Shown: positions 1 through 9,501, counted from the stretch's first letter. The stretch: 64,000 nucleotides of DNA from Candidatus Paracaedibacteraceae bacterium (GCA_019636035.1 JAHBYI010000002.1:186001-250000), one strand, 5' to 3'. Translations and numbers: made by a program. Notes: generated by a model from the letters alone, not told the origin.

Positions 1-105
1 AAGACAAAGATCACGACCTAATTTAATTTTGAGGTTATGAGCTTTCGTTGTTAAGTCTTGTTGCAGCTTTGCTGCGAGTAATCGTCCATCAATAAGGTGT
101 GCCAT
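1..105 (-). CDS. folD: FolD N-terminus (partial, cut by window start)
   Basis: Only the first 35 codons are present; the gene continues beyond base 1. The translation starts MAHLIDGRLLAAKLQQDL, which fits the N-terminus of bifunctional methylenetetrahydrofolate dehydrogenase/cyclohydrolase (IIDGK.LA..). That cytosolic enzyme interconverts methylene-, methenyl- and formyl-tetrahydrofolate. I chose the ATG at 105 because GGAA lies about nine bases upstream; an in-frame ATG at 120 would add five residues. The catalytic lysine and the NADP domain lie outside the window, so the call rests on a short stretch. Confidence 0.6.
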   Translation of the reverse strand, partial: MAHLIDGRLLAAKLQQDLTTKAHNLKIKLGRDLCL

Positions 106-139
106 TTTAGTGTTTTCCATTATTCTATAGCCATTTATT

Positions 140-297
140 CACCTCTCCCCTACGTGGGAGAGGTCGCCTGAAAGGCGGGTGAGGGGGGGCAATAAGCAAT
201 AGAGCAAAGAAAACAGCCGTCTGTTCATTGCTTTTATTGAATTAGTTTTTACCCCTCACCCGACCTACGATCGACCTCTCCCACAAGGGGAGAGGTG
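140..297. repeat. Paired inverted REP-like palindromes
   Basis: Two arms of about 47-50 bases (140-189 and 251-297) are near-complementary to each other and flank a spacer of about 60 bases. Each arm also contains its own short hairpin (CCTCTCCC / GGGAGAGG). This is the layout of a BIME-like pair of REP sequences. It lies between the start of folD and the 3' end of rne. No coding potential is evident. Confidence 0.7.
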
Positions 298-477
298 TTA
301 GATTCTGCCGTCATTGACAAGGCAAATAATCACACCATGGGAGAGGTATTAGATTCTGCCACTGACAAGGCAAATAATCACACCATGGGAGAGGTATTAG
401 ATTCTGCCACTGACAAGGCAAATAATCACACCATGGGAGAGGTATTAGATTCTGCCACTGACAAGGCAAATAATCAC
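298..477. repeat. 48-bp tandem repeat, about 3.7 copies
   Basis: Units start at 298, 349, 397 and 445. The first is 51 bases, the next two are 48 bases and nearly identical, and the last is cut off. Each unit begins TTAGATTCTGCC and ends CATGGGAGAGGTA, so it seems to incorporate the edge of the adjacent palindrome. The last copy runs through the rne stop codon (474-476). The repeat can be read as a 16-residue plus-strand peptide repeat, but no ribosome-binding site or function supports that. Confidence 0.8.
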
Positions 478-2699
478 GCTTCTAACAGTCGTCTCCAAAA
501 GCCACGGCGGCGCTTTTTTCCATCTCCTGTTGGTTCACTTTCATCATGTGTTACCTCAGGTTGATCAGAATCCACAACTTTTAAATCACTCGATTGATTC
601 GAATCATCCCCTTGCGTTCGGCCTGGTTTGCGACGACGGCGGCGATTGCGTCCTGTTTTTTCTGATTTATCACCGGTTTCAGTTCTTTCTTCTGTAACAG
701 GCGTTGTTGTCTCTACCGGCGATTCAGTATTCCCTTGGTCAACACGCTCTGTGCGGTTGCGGTTTCTATTGCGATTACGACGACGGCGATTGCGTGACGG
801 TTTGTCTTCACTTGACGATTCATCACTCTCGGTTGTTTGAGGAATGCTTTCTTCAGGTGTCGTGGCTTCTTCTTGTGGTTGATCCGGTCTATCTCTGCGA
901 TCCTTACCGCGACGACGTTGGAACGGATTGCGACGACCGCGTTGCTTACGTTCTGTCGGTTCATCAGACTCAATCGTTACTTCTTCTGTCTCGTCGATGA
1001 CATCATCGATAATCTCGTCTTCAGGCTCAGATTCAACTAAGGTTTCCGTCGGTTTAATACGTGCTTTTGATCGTGCAACTGTTGTTTCAATCTTAAAATC
1101 AGGGGCGACTACCTTGTTGTCTCGTTGGATCATGACAGACATGTCATAGCGTTGTTCTAAGGTCAAAACAGTGCTGCGTTTTTGATTCAAAAGATACAAG
1201 TCAATATCGGCCGGAACGGTGACGATAATGGCATCACTCTTGCCCGCAACACCTGCGGATTCAATACCACGCAAGACAAACAGAGCCATGGATTCAATGG
1301 ATCGAACCATACCTGTACCATGGCAGTGGCTGCACGGGCGCATGTTGGCCTCGACAATACTTGGGCGCAAGCGTTGACGGGATAGCTCCATGAGGCCAAA
1401 CTGACTGATCCGTCCCATTTGGATGCGCGCGCGATCACCCTTGACGGCATCTTTTAAGCGTTTTTCCACTTGCTGAATGTGTTTTGAATCCGACATATCA
1501 ATAAAGTCAATGACGACTAATCCGCCTAAGTCACGCAACTTAATTTGACGGGCAACTTCGTCTGCAGCCTCAAGGTTTGTCTTAAGAGCTGTTTCATCAA
1601 TGTGCCGTTCGCGTGTTGACTTTCCTGAGTTCACGTCAATTGCAACTAATGCTTCTGTTGGATTAATGACGATGGATCCGCCGGACGGTAGGGATGCTGT
1701 TGGCGTCATGATGGCATCAATATGAGCTTCTACCCCAAACTTTTGGAATAGGGAAATCTCGCCTTTATGTTGTTTGACGCGCTTAACATGGCTTGGTGTC
1801 AACGTCTTCATCATGGATCGAGCTTCTTTATATCCCTCATCACCATCAATCCAAACTTCATCAATATCTTTGTTGTAGTTGTCTCGAATGGAGCGTTTGA
1901 TAACGTCGCCTTCTTCGTAAATCATGGCCGGTGCCATAGACGAGAGCGTTTTATCGCGGATATCACTCCATAGACGGACGAGGTATTCAAAATCACGGCG
2001 AATTTCTAGTTTATTACGATCTTGGCCGGCTGTGCGAACGATGAGGCTCATACCATCGGGGATGGGTAATTCATTGAGGATATCGCGAAGGCGTTTACGG
2101 GTATTGGCATCTGTAATTTTGCGAGAAATACCGCCACTTCGATGGCCGGCGTTGGGCATTAAAACACAATAACGACCGGGGATTGATAGGTACGTTGTTA
2201 GCGCAGCCCCCTTGTTGCCTCGTTCTTCTTTGACAACCTGAATTAGCATGATCTGGCGGCGTTTGATCACTTCTTGAATTTTATAATTAAACTGTGGTCG
2301 ATGGGCTGTAATGCTGTCTTCGTCATCATTAGCATCCGCAATCAGCGGAGTATTCGGAAGATCCGTTTCAGATATTTCAGGCAAAGCCTCAGCAATTGAG
2401 TCTTCTTTATCTAACGACTCATCCTTTTTAATTTCGATGGGGCGGTCACCAACAGGGATACGATAATAATCCGGGTGAATTTCTGCGAAAGGCAAGAACC
2501 CATGACGGTCATTACCATACTCAACGAACGCAGCCTGAAGAGAGGGTTCTATTCGAATAACTTTGGCAAGGTATATATTGCCTTTGAAATGTTGTTTTGT
2601 TGACGTTTCTGCTTCGTAATCTTCTAAGCGATTCCCATCAATAATTGCGACGCGTGACTCCTCGGGGTGAGACGCGTCGATAAGCATCTTTTTAGCCAT
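474..2699 (-). CDS. rne: Ribonuclease E (Rne/Rng family endoribonuclease)
   Basis: Single-strand-specific endoribonuclease for mRNA turnover and rRNA/tRNA processing. The 741-residue product has an N-terminal S1 RNA-binding domain interrupted by an acidic insert (about 90-135), as is common in alphaproteobacterial RNase E. The catalytic centre shows D355 (in AIDVNSGKSTR) and D398 (in VVIDFIDM), with the same 43-residue spacing as D303/D346 of the E. coli enzyme. The Zn-link cysteines are C456 and C459 (CSHC). From about residue 560 to the end the protein is Arg/Glu/Pro-rich and probably disordered, as in degradosome scaffold regions. The stop codon lies inside the 48-bp tandem repeat. The upstream non-coding region is long. 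Confidence 0.95.
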   Translation of the reverse strand: MAKKMLIDASHPEESRVAIIDGNRLEDYEAETSTKQHFKGNIYLAKVIRIEPSLQAAFVEYGNDRHGFLPFAEIHPDYYRIPVGDRPIEIKKDESLDKEDSIAEALPEISETDLPNTPLIADANDDEDSITAHRPQFNYKIQEVIKRRQIMLIQVVKEERGNKGAALTTYLSIPGRYCVLMPNAGHRSGGISRKITDANTRKRLRDILNELPIPDGMSLIVRTAGQDRNKLEIRRDFEYLVRLWSDIRDKTLSSMAPAMIYEEGDVIKRSIRDNYNKDIDEVWIDGDEGYKEARSMMKTLTPSHVKRVKQHKGEISLFQKFGVEAHIDAIMTPTASLPSGGSIVINPTEALVAIDVNSGKSTRERHIDETALKTNLEAADEVARQIKLRDLGGLVVIDFIDMSDSKHIQQVEKRLKDAVKGDRARIQMGRISQFGLMELSRQRLRPSIVEANMRPCSHCHGTGMVRSIESMALFVLRGIESAGVAGKSDAIIVTVPADIDLYLLNQKRSTVLTLEQRYDMSVMIQRDNKVVAPDFKIETTVARSKARIKPTETLVESEPEDEIIDDVIDETEEVTIESDEPTERKQRGRRNPFQRRRGKDRRDRPDQPQEEATTPEESIPQTTESDESSSEDKPSRNRRRRNRNRNRNRTERVDQGNTESPVETTTPVTEERTETGDKSEKTGRNRRRRRKPGRTQGDDSNQSSDLKVVDSDQPEVTHDESEPTGDGKKRRRGFWRRLLEA

Positions 2700-3081
2700 G
2701 TGGCATTAATCTCCATAATGTAATGCCTCGGCAGTCTGGGATCCTGAGTTTTATGGGTTCCATATAAGTAAAGGAGAGACTGAACCAGAGGACTTGAATT
2801 TGTACGATAAAAAATGTGGGTCGGGAATATAAATAACCTCCGACCAGCGGACTTAGACAGAGCTGCAAGAATATCAGTTATAACTGTTAGGATAAAACTC
2901 ACCATGCTGATAGCCCTAGCATCCTGTCAAAAATTTCATTCAAATACAGTGTATCGTTTTTGCAAGTAGGATGCCAAGAAAAAAATAAAGGTGTCCTCTG
3001 TTTGATTGCGAGAATAATTTCTTGATTGTTTCAGATTTGTCCTCATATATGAGATACATTGACACCATATGGAGTATAAAT
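2700..3081. other. Long divergent intergenic region (rne leader)
   Basis: About 380 bases separate the divergent starts of rne and the 34-residue-repeat gene. On the minus strand a TTGACA hexamer near 2930-2935 could be a -35 element for rne, but no convincing -10 element follows at 16-18 bases. If it is used, the rne leader would be over 200 nt. Long structured rne leaders mediate autoregulation in enterics; here that is only a possibility. A GGAG at 3071-3074 serves the plus-strand gene. Confidence 0.35.
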
Positions 3082-3843
3082 ATGATTAAAAAAATGTCCC
3101 TAGTATTCGCACTATTCATCAGTATTTTTCAAGGAACGGCTGCGGATCTTACTGATCATAAGGGCGCGTCTCAAAGTTCCGGTTCTAACTTTATTCGGCA
3201 TGATTGGGTCGATGCTTTGATTCAAAGTCAGAATGAGGAAGAGAACAACGTAGCTGCTTTGACGTTGGCGGATCTTGTTTCTAACGGTAATTCTTGGGCA
3301 AAAATGAGAATTCGTGTTATAGTTCGAAGTCGAGACGTGCACAAACAATATGTCGTGGTCGGTGCTCTGGTGCATCTTGCCTTAAGAGGAAATGATTGGG
3401 CAATGGGTTGGACTCATGCTTTCTCTCAAAAATGGAATAGGCAAGAACGTGCTGTCGCGTGTGATGTTTTTGTGCGTCTTGCCTTGTATGACAATGTTTG
3501 GTCAAGGGATCAGATCAACGCTTTATCTCAAAGTCAGGTTGAGCAAGAGCGCGATATCGCGCGTTATGTTTTTGTGCATCTTGTCTTGAATGACAATGTT
3601 TGGTCAAAAGATCGGATTAATACTTTTTCTCAAAGTAAGAATCGGCAGAAGCATGACACTGCAATTTCTACTTTGATCGATCTTGTCTTGTATGACAATA
3701 CTTGGGCTAAAGATCAGATTTGTGTTTTGACTGACAGCCAGAATGAACGCGAGCGACAGGCAGCAGCACTTGTTCTGCTTAAGCTTAGACAATATGGTAG
3801 TCCTTGGGCGATCGATTTTATTGATGCTTTGTCGAGTGTTTAA
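3082..3843 (+). CDS. Secreted protein of six 34-residue helical repeats
   Basis: I do not recognise a family. The ATG at 3082 is preferred over an upstream ATG because GGAG lies seven bases before it and the product then starts with a signal peptide (MIKKMSLVFALFISIFQGTAA). The remainder of the 253-residue protein is made of about six repeats of 34 residues, each opening with W(A/S)xDxI and containing SQSxxxxER, then a hydrophobic helix ending LxLxDN. The period and helix-loop-helix look suggest a TPR-, HEAT- or ARM-like solenoid, which would be a protein-binding scaffold in the periplasm or outside the cell. The gene stands alone between rne (divergent) and lplT-aas. Confidence 0.7.
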   Translation: MIKKMSLVFALFISIFQGTAADLTDHKGASQSSGSNFIRHDWVDALIQSQNEEENNVAALTLADLVSNGNSWAKMRIRVIVRSRDVHKQYVVVGALVHLALRGNDWAMGWTHAFSQKWNRQERAVACDVFVRLALYDNVWSRDQINALSQSQVEQERDIARYVFVHLVLNDNVWSKDRINTFSQSKNRQKHDTAISTLIDLVLYDNTWAKDQICVLTDSQNERERQAAALVLLKLRQYGSPWAIDFIDALSSV

Positions 3844-3989
3844 ACTTACTCATTTTTAAATCTAGAGCTAGAGCCATTTAATTTAGCTCTAGCTAAAATT
3901 TTTTTAAAATATTGCTTTTATCTGCGTTTTATTTTTACCATAAACCATGTAATATTTAGTAATGTTCTTGGTGAGTTCGGAGAAAAAAC

Positions 3990-6900
3990 GTGAACAGCAA
4001 TTTTTTTAGCTTAATCCGTGATCGTGGCTTTGGCCCTTTGTTTTGGGTTCAATTGCTTGGTGCTTTTCATGATAATCTATTTCGCCAAGCTCTTGTGATT
4101 ATGGTGACCTATGGCATTGGGATTAAAATTGGTTTTAGCCATGCCTTGTTGATCCCAGTGGTCAGTGCGGTTGCCATTTCTCCGTTCTTTTTATTTTCGA
4201 GTCTTGCCGGGCAGTTGGCTGATAAATATGACAAAGCTAAATTAACCCAGATTATTAAGGGCTGTGAGATTGTTGTTATCTTTTTTGCAATCTATGGTTT
4301 ATTCTCTGAATCCTTTGGCGTTTTGCTGTTTACCTTATTCTTAACCCTAACTCAGTCAACATTTTTTGGCCCTATTAAGTATAGCTTAATTCCGTCTTTA
4401 CTTAAGAAAGATAAGATTGTTAATGCCAATGCTTTGGTTGAAGGAAGTACGTTCTTAGCCATTCTTGCCGGGACATCTTTTGGGCATTTCTTGGTGGGGA
4501 TCGATGGTAGTGGGCTTAAGATTCTGGCCTTTTTTATGGCACTTTCGGTTTTTGTTTCTTTCTATATATCGCTTAAATTGCCCCCTGTGCCGGCAGCTGA
4601 TCCTAATATATCCGTGAATAAAAATGTGGTTGAAGAGACATGGGCTCTTGTCAAAGAGGCATCTAAGGATCGGTTTATCTTCCTGAGTATCATGGGAATA
4701 TCGTGGTTTTGGGTTATTGGGATTACCATGCTAACCCAGATTGCGTTATACGGAAAAGTTGTCTTGGGAGCCAACCCCAGCGTTGCAAATTTCTTTTTGT
4801 TTTTGTTTGCCGGTGGTATTGGTTTGGGATCATATCTCGCAAATCGACTGATGGGGAGTCATATTGACACCAGAGTTGTCCCGTGGGGGGCGATTGCCAC
4901 GACACTCTTTATCTTGGATTTGGTCTATATAAGCTTTAGTCTTCCGTTTACTCAAGATATTGGTGTTGTTGAATTCTTACTGAAAGATTATAGCTTTAGA
5001 ATTTGTTTTGATCTTTTGATGATTGCAACCTCGGTGGGGATTAGTCTTGTTCCTCTTTATGCTCTGATTCAAACAGAATCTGACCCTAAAAAATGCTCTC
5101 GGGTTATCGCGGCGAACAATGTCGTGAACGCCTTTTTTATGATTATTTCCTCAGTGACAACGATGCTGTTGATGGCATTGGATGTGACGATTGTTAACAT
5201 CTTTTTGATTGTGGGGTTGTTGAATCTTTTTGCGATGCACAAACTATCGAGTCTTGTGCCTGAGTCTGTTCTACAGCTTGTTTTTCAGGCTGTTCTCAAA
5301 GTGTTATTTCGGGTTGAGGTAACGGGAATGGAGAATCTTAGGCTTGCCGGGGATCGTGTTCTGATTATCGCAAACCATGTCTCCTTTATTGATGCAATTC
5401 TGTTGTTTGCATTTATCCCGGAGAAACTAAGCTATGCAATCTGGAGCCAATATATCAATCGTTGGTGGATTCGAATCATTAAGCCGGGCGTGAATTTATT
5501 GCCTGTGGATCCGACAAATCCAATGGCGACTAAGAAACTCGTGGAATTGATTCGCCAAGGCAAAAAATGCGTTATTTTCCCTGAGGGCAGAATTACGGTT
5601 ACTGGGGCTCTGATGAAGGTTTTTGATGGCCCGGGAATGATTGCCGATCGCTCGGGGGCTCAAATCTTGCCAATCCGTATCGAAGGGGCTCAATACTCAC
5701 TGTTTTCGCGGTTGCGGGGAAAAGTGAAACGCAAATTGTTCCCTAAAATATCATTGACTGTTTTGCCTCCGCGTCACGTTGAGGTAAACGCGAAATTGCG
5801 AGGGAAAGTACGCCGTAAAGTTATTTCGAATCAGATTTATGACATTATGGTTGGTATGATTTTTGACACATCGCCGTACCACCAGACGGTTATTCAGTCT
5901 ATCTTTGATGTGGCGCGAATCCATGGAATGAATAAAGAAATTGTTGAAGATATTCAACGCCAACCACTGACGTATCGCCAAGTGATTATGCGCAGTTTTA
6001 TTTTGGGGCGTTGGATTGAATCTCAGACTGAGTTCAAGGAGCGTGTTGGTGTCTTGTTGCCAACCAGTATCGCCTCAATGATGTGTGTTACATCACAAAT
6101 GCTGTTTGGGCGTATTCCTGCTATGCTCAATTTTTCGCTTGGGGCAAACGTGTTGATCCATTCCTGTAAACTTGCTCGGGTGAAGTTAGTGCTAACATCC
6201 CGTAAGTTTGTGGAAATGGCTCGGTTAGAAAATACAGTAAAACAACTCCAAGATCATGTGCGGATTTTTTATCTTGAGGATTTAGCCACAGAATTGAACA
6301 TTATCGATAAGGTGATCGGTGCGGCTTCAAGCTTTGTTCCGGAGTTGGCCTCGAGAACAATCCAACAGAAAATTACAGAAGATGATCCGGCTGTTATTTT
6401 GTTTACCTCAGGCTCAGAAGGGTTGCCTAAGGGGGTTGCTTTAAGCCATAGCAATCTTAATGCTAATCGTTATCAATTAACATCGATGATTGATTTGACG
6501 GCGCAGGACGTCGTTCTGAACGCTTTGCCAACATTTCATTCTTTTGGGTTAATGGGTGGGGTTATTGTGCCGCTCACCGCAGGTATTCGGGTCTTCCAAT
6601 ATCCATCGCCACTCCATTATCGCATTGTTCCTGTGATGGCTTATGATATTAATGCGACAATTTTCTTTGCGACTGACACTTTCTTAAGCCGTTATGCTGT
6701 CTCGGCACACCCCTATGATTTTTACTCCATGCGTTTAGTTATTGCCGGTGCAGAAAAACTGAAAGAAGAAACACGCCGTATCTGGACTGAAAAATTTGGT
6801 ATCCATGTACGTGAAGCCTATGGAACAACAGAAGCATCGCCGGCTATTTCTGTTAACACACCGATGTTGAGTAAAACGGGGAGTGTTGGCCGCTTTTTAA

Positions 6901-7439
6901 CAGGGATACGTTATCATTTGCGCCCCGTTGAGGGTATTGAGAATGCCGGTCAATTAATTATCAAAGGCCCCAATGTCATGCTGGGGTACATAGATCCGGC
7001 AACAGGTGATATCATCCCTGCTTCTGCCAGCTTTTTTGATGGTGAGGAACCGCAAACGGAATGGTATGACACGGGGGATATTGTTTCTGTTGATGAGCAT
7101 GGGTTTGTGACCATTAAGGGGCGTGTTAAACGCTTTGCAAAAATTGCCGGTGAAATGATCTCTCTGGGGGCTGTTGAAGAAGCTTTACAAAAATTTTATC
7201 CCGAAGATAGTCATGTTGTCTTAGCGGCACCCGATGACCGTAAGGGTGAGCAGCTTGTTTTACTGTCAACGGCAAAGGTTACCCGCGAGGATTTGATTGC
7301 CCACTTCAGAGCCGGCGGATATGCGGAGCTCATGATTCCAAGAAAATTCTTTGTGGTTGAAAAAATCCCTGTCTTGCCGACCGGTAAGACCGATTTCGTC
7401 GGGGCAAAGGCGATGATGGAAGAATTTCTTAAGGCGTAA
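3990..7439 (+). CDS. aas: LplT-Aas fusion: lysophospholipid flippase / acyltransferase / acyl-ACP synthetase
   Basis: A 1149-residue three-domain inner-membrane protein for lysophospholipid salvage. Residues 1-415 form an MFS domain of the LplT type, which flips lysophospholipids inward. Residues about 430-620 are a PlsC-type acyltransferase with NHVSFID (H463, D468) and FPEGR (530-534). Residues about 650-1149 are an AMP-forming acyl-ACP synthetase with FTSGSEGLPKG (from 805) and a C-terminal YDTGD motif. In E. coli the transporter and the enzyme are separate genes; here they are one open frame. The start is GTG, preceded by CGGAG. Such a protein could re-acylate host-derived or phospholipase-generated lysolipids, which is an inference. 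Confidence 0.93.
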   Translation: MNSNFFSLIRDRGFGPLFWVQLLGAFHDNLFRQALVIMVTYGIGIKIGFSHALLIPVVSAVAISPFFLFSSLAGQLADKYDKAKLTQIIKGCEIVVIFFAIYGLFSESFGVLLFTLFLTLTQSTFFGPIKYSLIPSLLKKDKIVNANALVEGSTFLAILAGTSFGHFLVGIDGSGLKILAFFMALSVFVSFYISLKLPPVPAADPNISVNKNVVEETWALVKEASKDRFIFLSIMGISWFWVIGITMLTQIALYGKVVLGANPSVANFFLFLFAGGIGLGSYLANRLMGSHIDTRVVPWGAIATTLFILDLVYISFSLPFTQDIGVVEFLLKDYSFRICFDLLMIATSVGISLVPLYALIQTESDPKKCSRVIAANNVVNAFFMIISSVTTMLLMALDVTIVNIFLIVGLLNLFAMHKLSSLVPESVLQLVFQAVLKVLFRVEVTGMENLRLAGDRVLIIANHVSFIDAILLFAFIPEKLSYAIWSQYINRWWIRIIKPGVNLLPVDPTNPMATKKLVELIRQGKKCVIFPEGRITVTGALMKVFDGPGMIADRSGAQILPIRIEGAQYSLFSRLRGKVKRKLFPKISLTVLPPRHVEVNAKLRGKVRRKVISNQIYDIMVGMIFDTSPYHQTVIQSIFDVARIHGMNKEIVEDIQRQPLTYRQVIMRSFILGRWIESQTEFKERVGVLLPTSIASMMCVTSQMLFGRIPAMLNFSLGANVLIHSCKLARVKLVLTSRKFVEMARLENTVKQLQDHVRIFYLEDLATELNIIDKVIGAASSFVPELASRTIQQKITEDDPAVILFTSGSEGLPKGVALSHSNLNANRYQLTSMIDLTAQDVVLNALPTFHSFGLMGGVIVPLTAGIRVFQYPSPLHYRIVPVMAYDINATIFFATDTFLSRYAVSAHPYDFYSMRLVIAGAEKLKEETRRIWTEKFGIHVREAYGTTEASPAISVNTPMLSKTGSVGRFLTGIRYHLRPVEGIENAGQLIIKGPNVMLGYIDPATGDIIPASASFFDGEEPQTEWYDTGDIVSVDEHGFVTIKGRVKRFAKIAGEMISLGAVEEALQKFYPEDSHVVLAAPDDRKGEQLVLLSTAKVTREDLIAHFRAGGYAELMIPRKFFVVEKIPVLPTGKTDFVGAKAMMEEFLKA

Positions 7440-7743
7440 TCATTTTACTCACCTCGCCCCCAAGGGGTGAAGTAAAAATACTCTTTCATAAAGTACCCTT
7501 GCATTTTAGCCAAATAAATCATCCATTTTTTAATAAAAGTATGATACAGTGGTGCCTGATTACTTGATAAGGTACACTGTGAAATCAATTGTTTTTTGCT
7601 AAACAGTCGTTTTTGTTTGTATACCTTAGCTTTAATTAAACGGACTTCATCGTGTGCTTGATAAAAAATAAAAAAACACTTGCATATGAATAAAAACAAC
7701 CTATCTTCATGTAAGGAAGTAAACTATTTAGGAGATTTAAACC
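7440..7743. other. Intergenic region with hairpin and candidate promoter
   Basis: Just after aas, 7443-7477 forms an imperfect hairpin (TTTTACT ... AGTAAAA arms around a C/G-rich core). It has no clear U-run and resembles the CTCCC/GGGAG palindromes found elsewhere in the window. Near the end, TTGCAT (7680-7685), 16 bases and TATCTT (7702-7707) make a plausible promoter for the next gene. The rest is AT-rich with nothing recognised. Confidence 0.45.
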
Positions 7744-9453
7744 ATGGTATATAAAATTTTATCTGTAACTTTGTTATTGGGGGGTGCGTCGTATGCTGCT
7801 GATAACGATGGTGTAAGTGGTATCGTTCGTGATACTAACCTCGGAGCCTGGAGTCCTCATGAGAACGTGATGTCACGCGATCGAACCGATCGTTGTGAGA
7901 ATGGGGCTAACGCAATATATGATGCTTTAAAAATGGCAGGCTTGGATCATTTTGATACAGATTCATGTATGAATGAGATTCGGGACTATCTAAGAGATTT
8001 ACGGAGTGAGCCGGATTATCAAAGGAAATATGCTCGTAGTAACCTTCTAAATCGGAATAAAGTCGATGATGCCTTGCAAGGTTTTGATCGTATTAGTGGC
8101 TTAGCTGGGGGTGGGCTCTGGGCTAATGAATTTAGGGGACGGATTGACGGTCGTCAGTATACTCTTCGTGATGTTCTGGCAATGGTTTGGACGGTCTATA
8201 AAAACTTTGATGTATTTTATTATGGGGCAGATCTAGAAAAAGAGAGGAAGAATCTAAAGCTTGCGATTTTATCTAATATGGCCGACTTCTTGGAAGATGA
8301 TGGTCATATGGTGTGTGATGTAGGCGTTTCTGCGCGAGTCGTAAATATGCTGCAAGGGTACCTTGCTGGTGTCAGTATTACGGCAGATGTCGATATATAT
8401 GCAGCAAATACGAATGCCAATGATGGAATTGCAACTGTTACGCCTCTCCAGTTTATTGATTATGCGAACGGGCGACTAACAGGATTAATGCAGAGCAACA
8501 CTATTCTCTCTAGTTACCTACTAAATTTTGTATTTCCAAGTGAAGAGATGAAAACAAGTGTTATTAATAAAATGAAAGAGATACGTCAGTCGTGGATTGA
8601 TGGATTCAGTCGAAAATATCCAAATGAAGCGAGTAAGTTAGGTTCATTGACAAAGATTTTTGATGAAATTATTCGCCCTATGGAAAGCGCGAATAATGTT
8701 AAGACGACTGATGCTGATCTTGTTCGAGATTTTGGAGCGTACAATGCAGGCGATTTTGCTGATTTATTCTATACGGATGATAATACTCAAGGTGCAACTT
8801 CATCAACGACCCAGTCATCGAGTAATCCTCAGATAAGTGCTTTGCTCTCTGCTTCTCTTCCTCAAGCACAGAGTTCTCCGTATTCTCAACCGCTACAGTC
8901 ATCGTTGACGACGCAAAATCGTAGTTCTCTTAGTTCAAATTCTAACAGTGGATTGACTAGCTCTTATGCTCCTCAACCAAGTACTTCGTATCATCACGCT
9001 CAACAGCAGAGTTCTCCGTATTCTCAACCACTACAGTCATCGTTGACGACGCAAAATCTTGGTTCTTTTGGTTCAAGTTTCAACAGTGGATTGACTAGCT
9101 CTTATGCTCCTCAACCAAGTATTTCGTATCATCAAGCTCCTCAACCGACATACGGTTTAGGTTATGGTGGTAGCCCATCTAACTATTATGCTCAGCCTCA
9201 ACAGTATCATTGGGCTCCACAACCGCAACCGCAAGCTCCGGTCATTGTTGCTCCACAACCGCAACCGCAAGCTCCGGTCATTGTTGCTCCACAACCGCAA
9301 CCGCAAGCTCCGGTCATTGTTGCTCCACAACCGCAACCGCAAGCTCCGGTCATTGTTGCTCCACAGCCACAACCACAGCCGCAAATTGGAGATAAAAAGA
9401 CCATAAACGGTAAGTTACATAAATTTACGGTAAAAGGCTGGGAACGTCTTTAG
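7744..9453 (+). CDS. Secreted protein with PQ-rich repeats and shared C-terminal tag
   Basis: Unknown family. The start follows AGGAG. An N-terminal signal peptide ends near SYAAD. Residues about 20-345 look globular and mostly helical. Then come Ser/Gln-rich linkers with two related blocks of about 45 residues (SSPYSQPLQSSLTTQN...). Next are four perfect 12-residue units PQPQPQAPVIVA, encoded by a 36-base repeat at 9217-9360. The last 22 residues (IGDKKTINGK...VKGWERL) are identical to the end of the following gene product, and the downstream DNA and terminator are duplicated too. The design suggests an exported domain on a proline-rich stalk with a C-terminal sorting or binding module; that role is inferred. 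Confidence 0.75.
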   Translation: MVYKILSVTLLLGGASYAADNDGVSGIVRDTNLGAWSPHENVMSRDRTDRCENGANAIYDALKMAGLDHFDTDSCMNEIRDYLRDLRSEPDYQRKYARSNLLNRNKVDDALQGFDRISGLAGGGLWANEFRGRIDGRQYTLRDVLAMVWTVYKNFDVFYYGADLEKERKNLKLAILSNMADFLEDDGHMVCDVGVSARVVNMLQGYLAGVSITADVDIYAANTNANDGIATVTPLQFIDYANGRLTGLMQSNTILSSYLLNFVFPSEEMKTSVINKMKEIRQSWIDGFSRKYPNEASKLGSLTKIFDEIIRPMESANNVKTTDADLVRDFGAYNAGDFADLFYTDDNTQGATSSTTQSSSNPQISALLSASLPQAQSSPYSQPLQSSLTTQNRSSLSSNSNSGLTSSYAPQPSTSYHHAQQQSSPYSQPLQSSLTTQNLGSFGSSFNSGLTSSYAPQPSISYHQAPQPTYGLGYGGSPSNYYAQPQQYHWAPQPQPQAPVIVAPQPQPQAPVIVAPQPQPQAPVIVAPQPQPQAPVIVAPQPQPQPQIGDKKTINGKLHKFTVKGWERL

Positions 9454-9501
9454 TTAATGTTCTCTTGTTCTTGGAAAAACCACGCAATTGCGTGGTTTTT
9501 T
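9383..9501. repeat. Direct repeat copy 1: tag, stop and terminator
   Basis: This segment covers the C-terminal tag codons, stop codon and terminator of the first PQ-repeat gene. It recurs with only a few substitutions at 10416-10535, at the end of the second gene. Confidence 0.85.
9475..9501 (+). terminator. Rho-independent terminator
   Basis: A perfect 26-base palindrome (9475-9500; core CCACGCAATTGCGTGG flanked by A5/T5) ends in a T-run directly after the first PQ-repeat gene. Confidence 0.85.

Noticed and set aside
295..564. Plus-strand frame encoding 16-residue repeats
   Set aside because: It follows from the 48-bp tandem repeat being a multiple of three; no ribosome-binding site, and it runs into the antisense strand of rne.
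2624..2905. Minus-strand frame overlapping the rne start
   Set aside because: It overlaps rne out of frame, has no family resemblance and no good ribosome-binding site.
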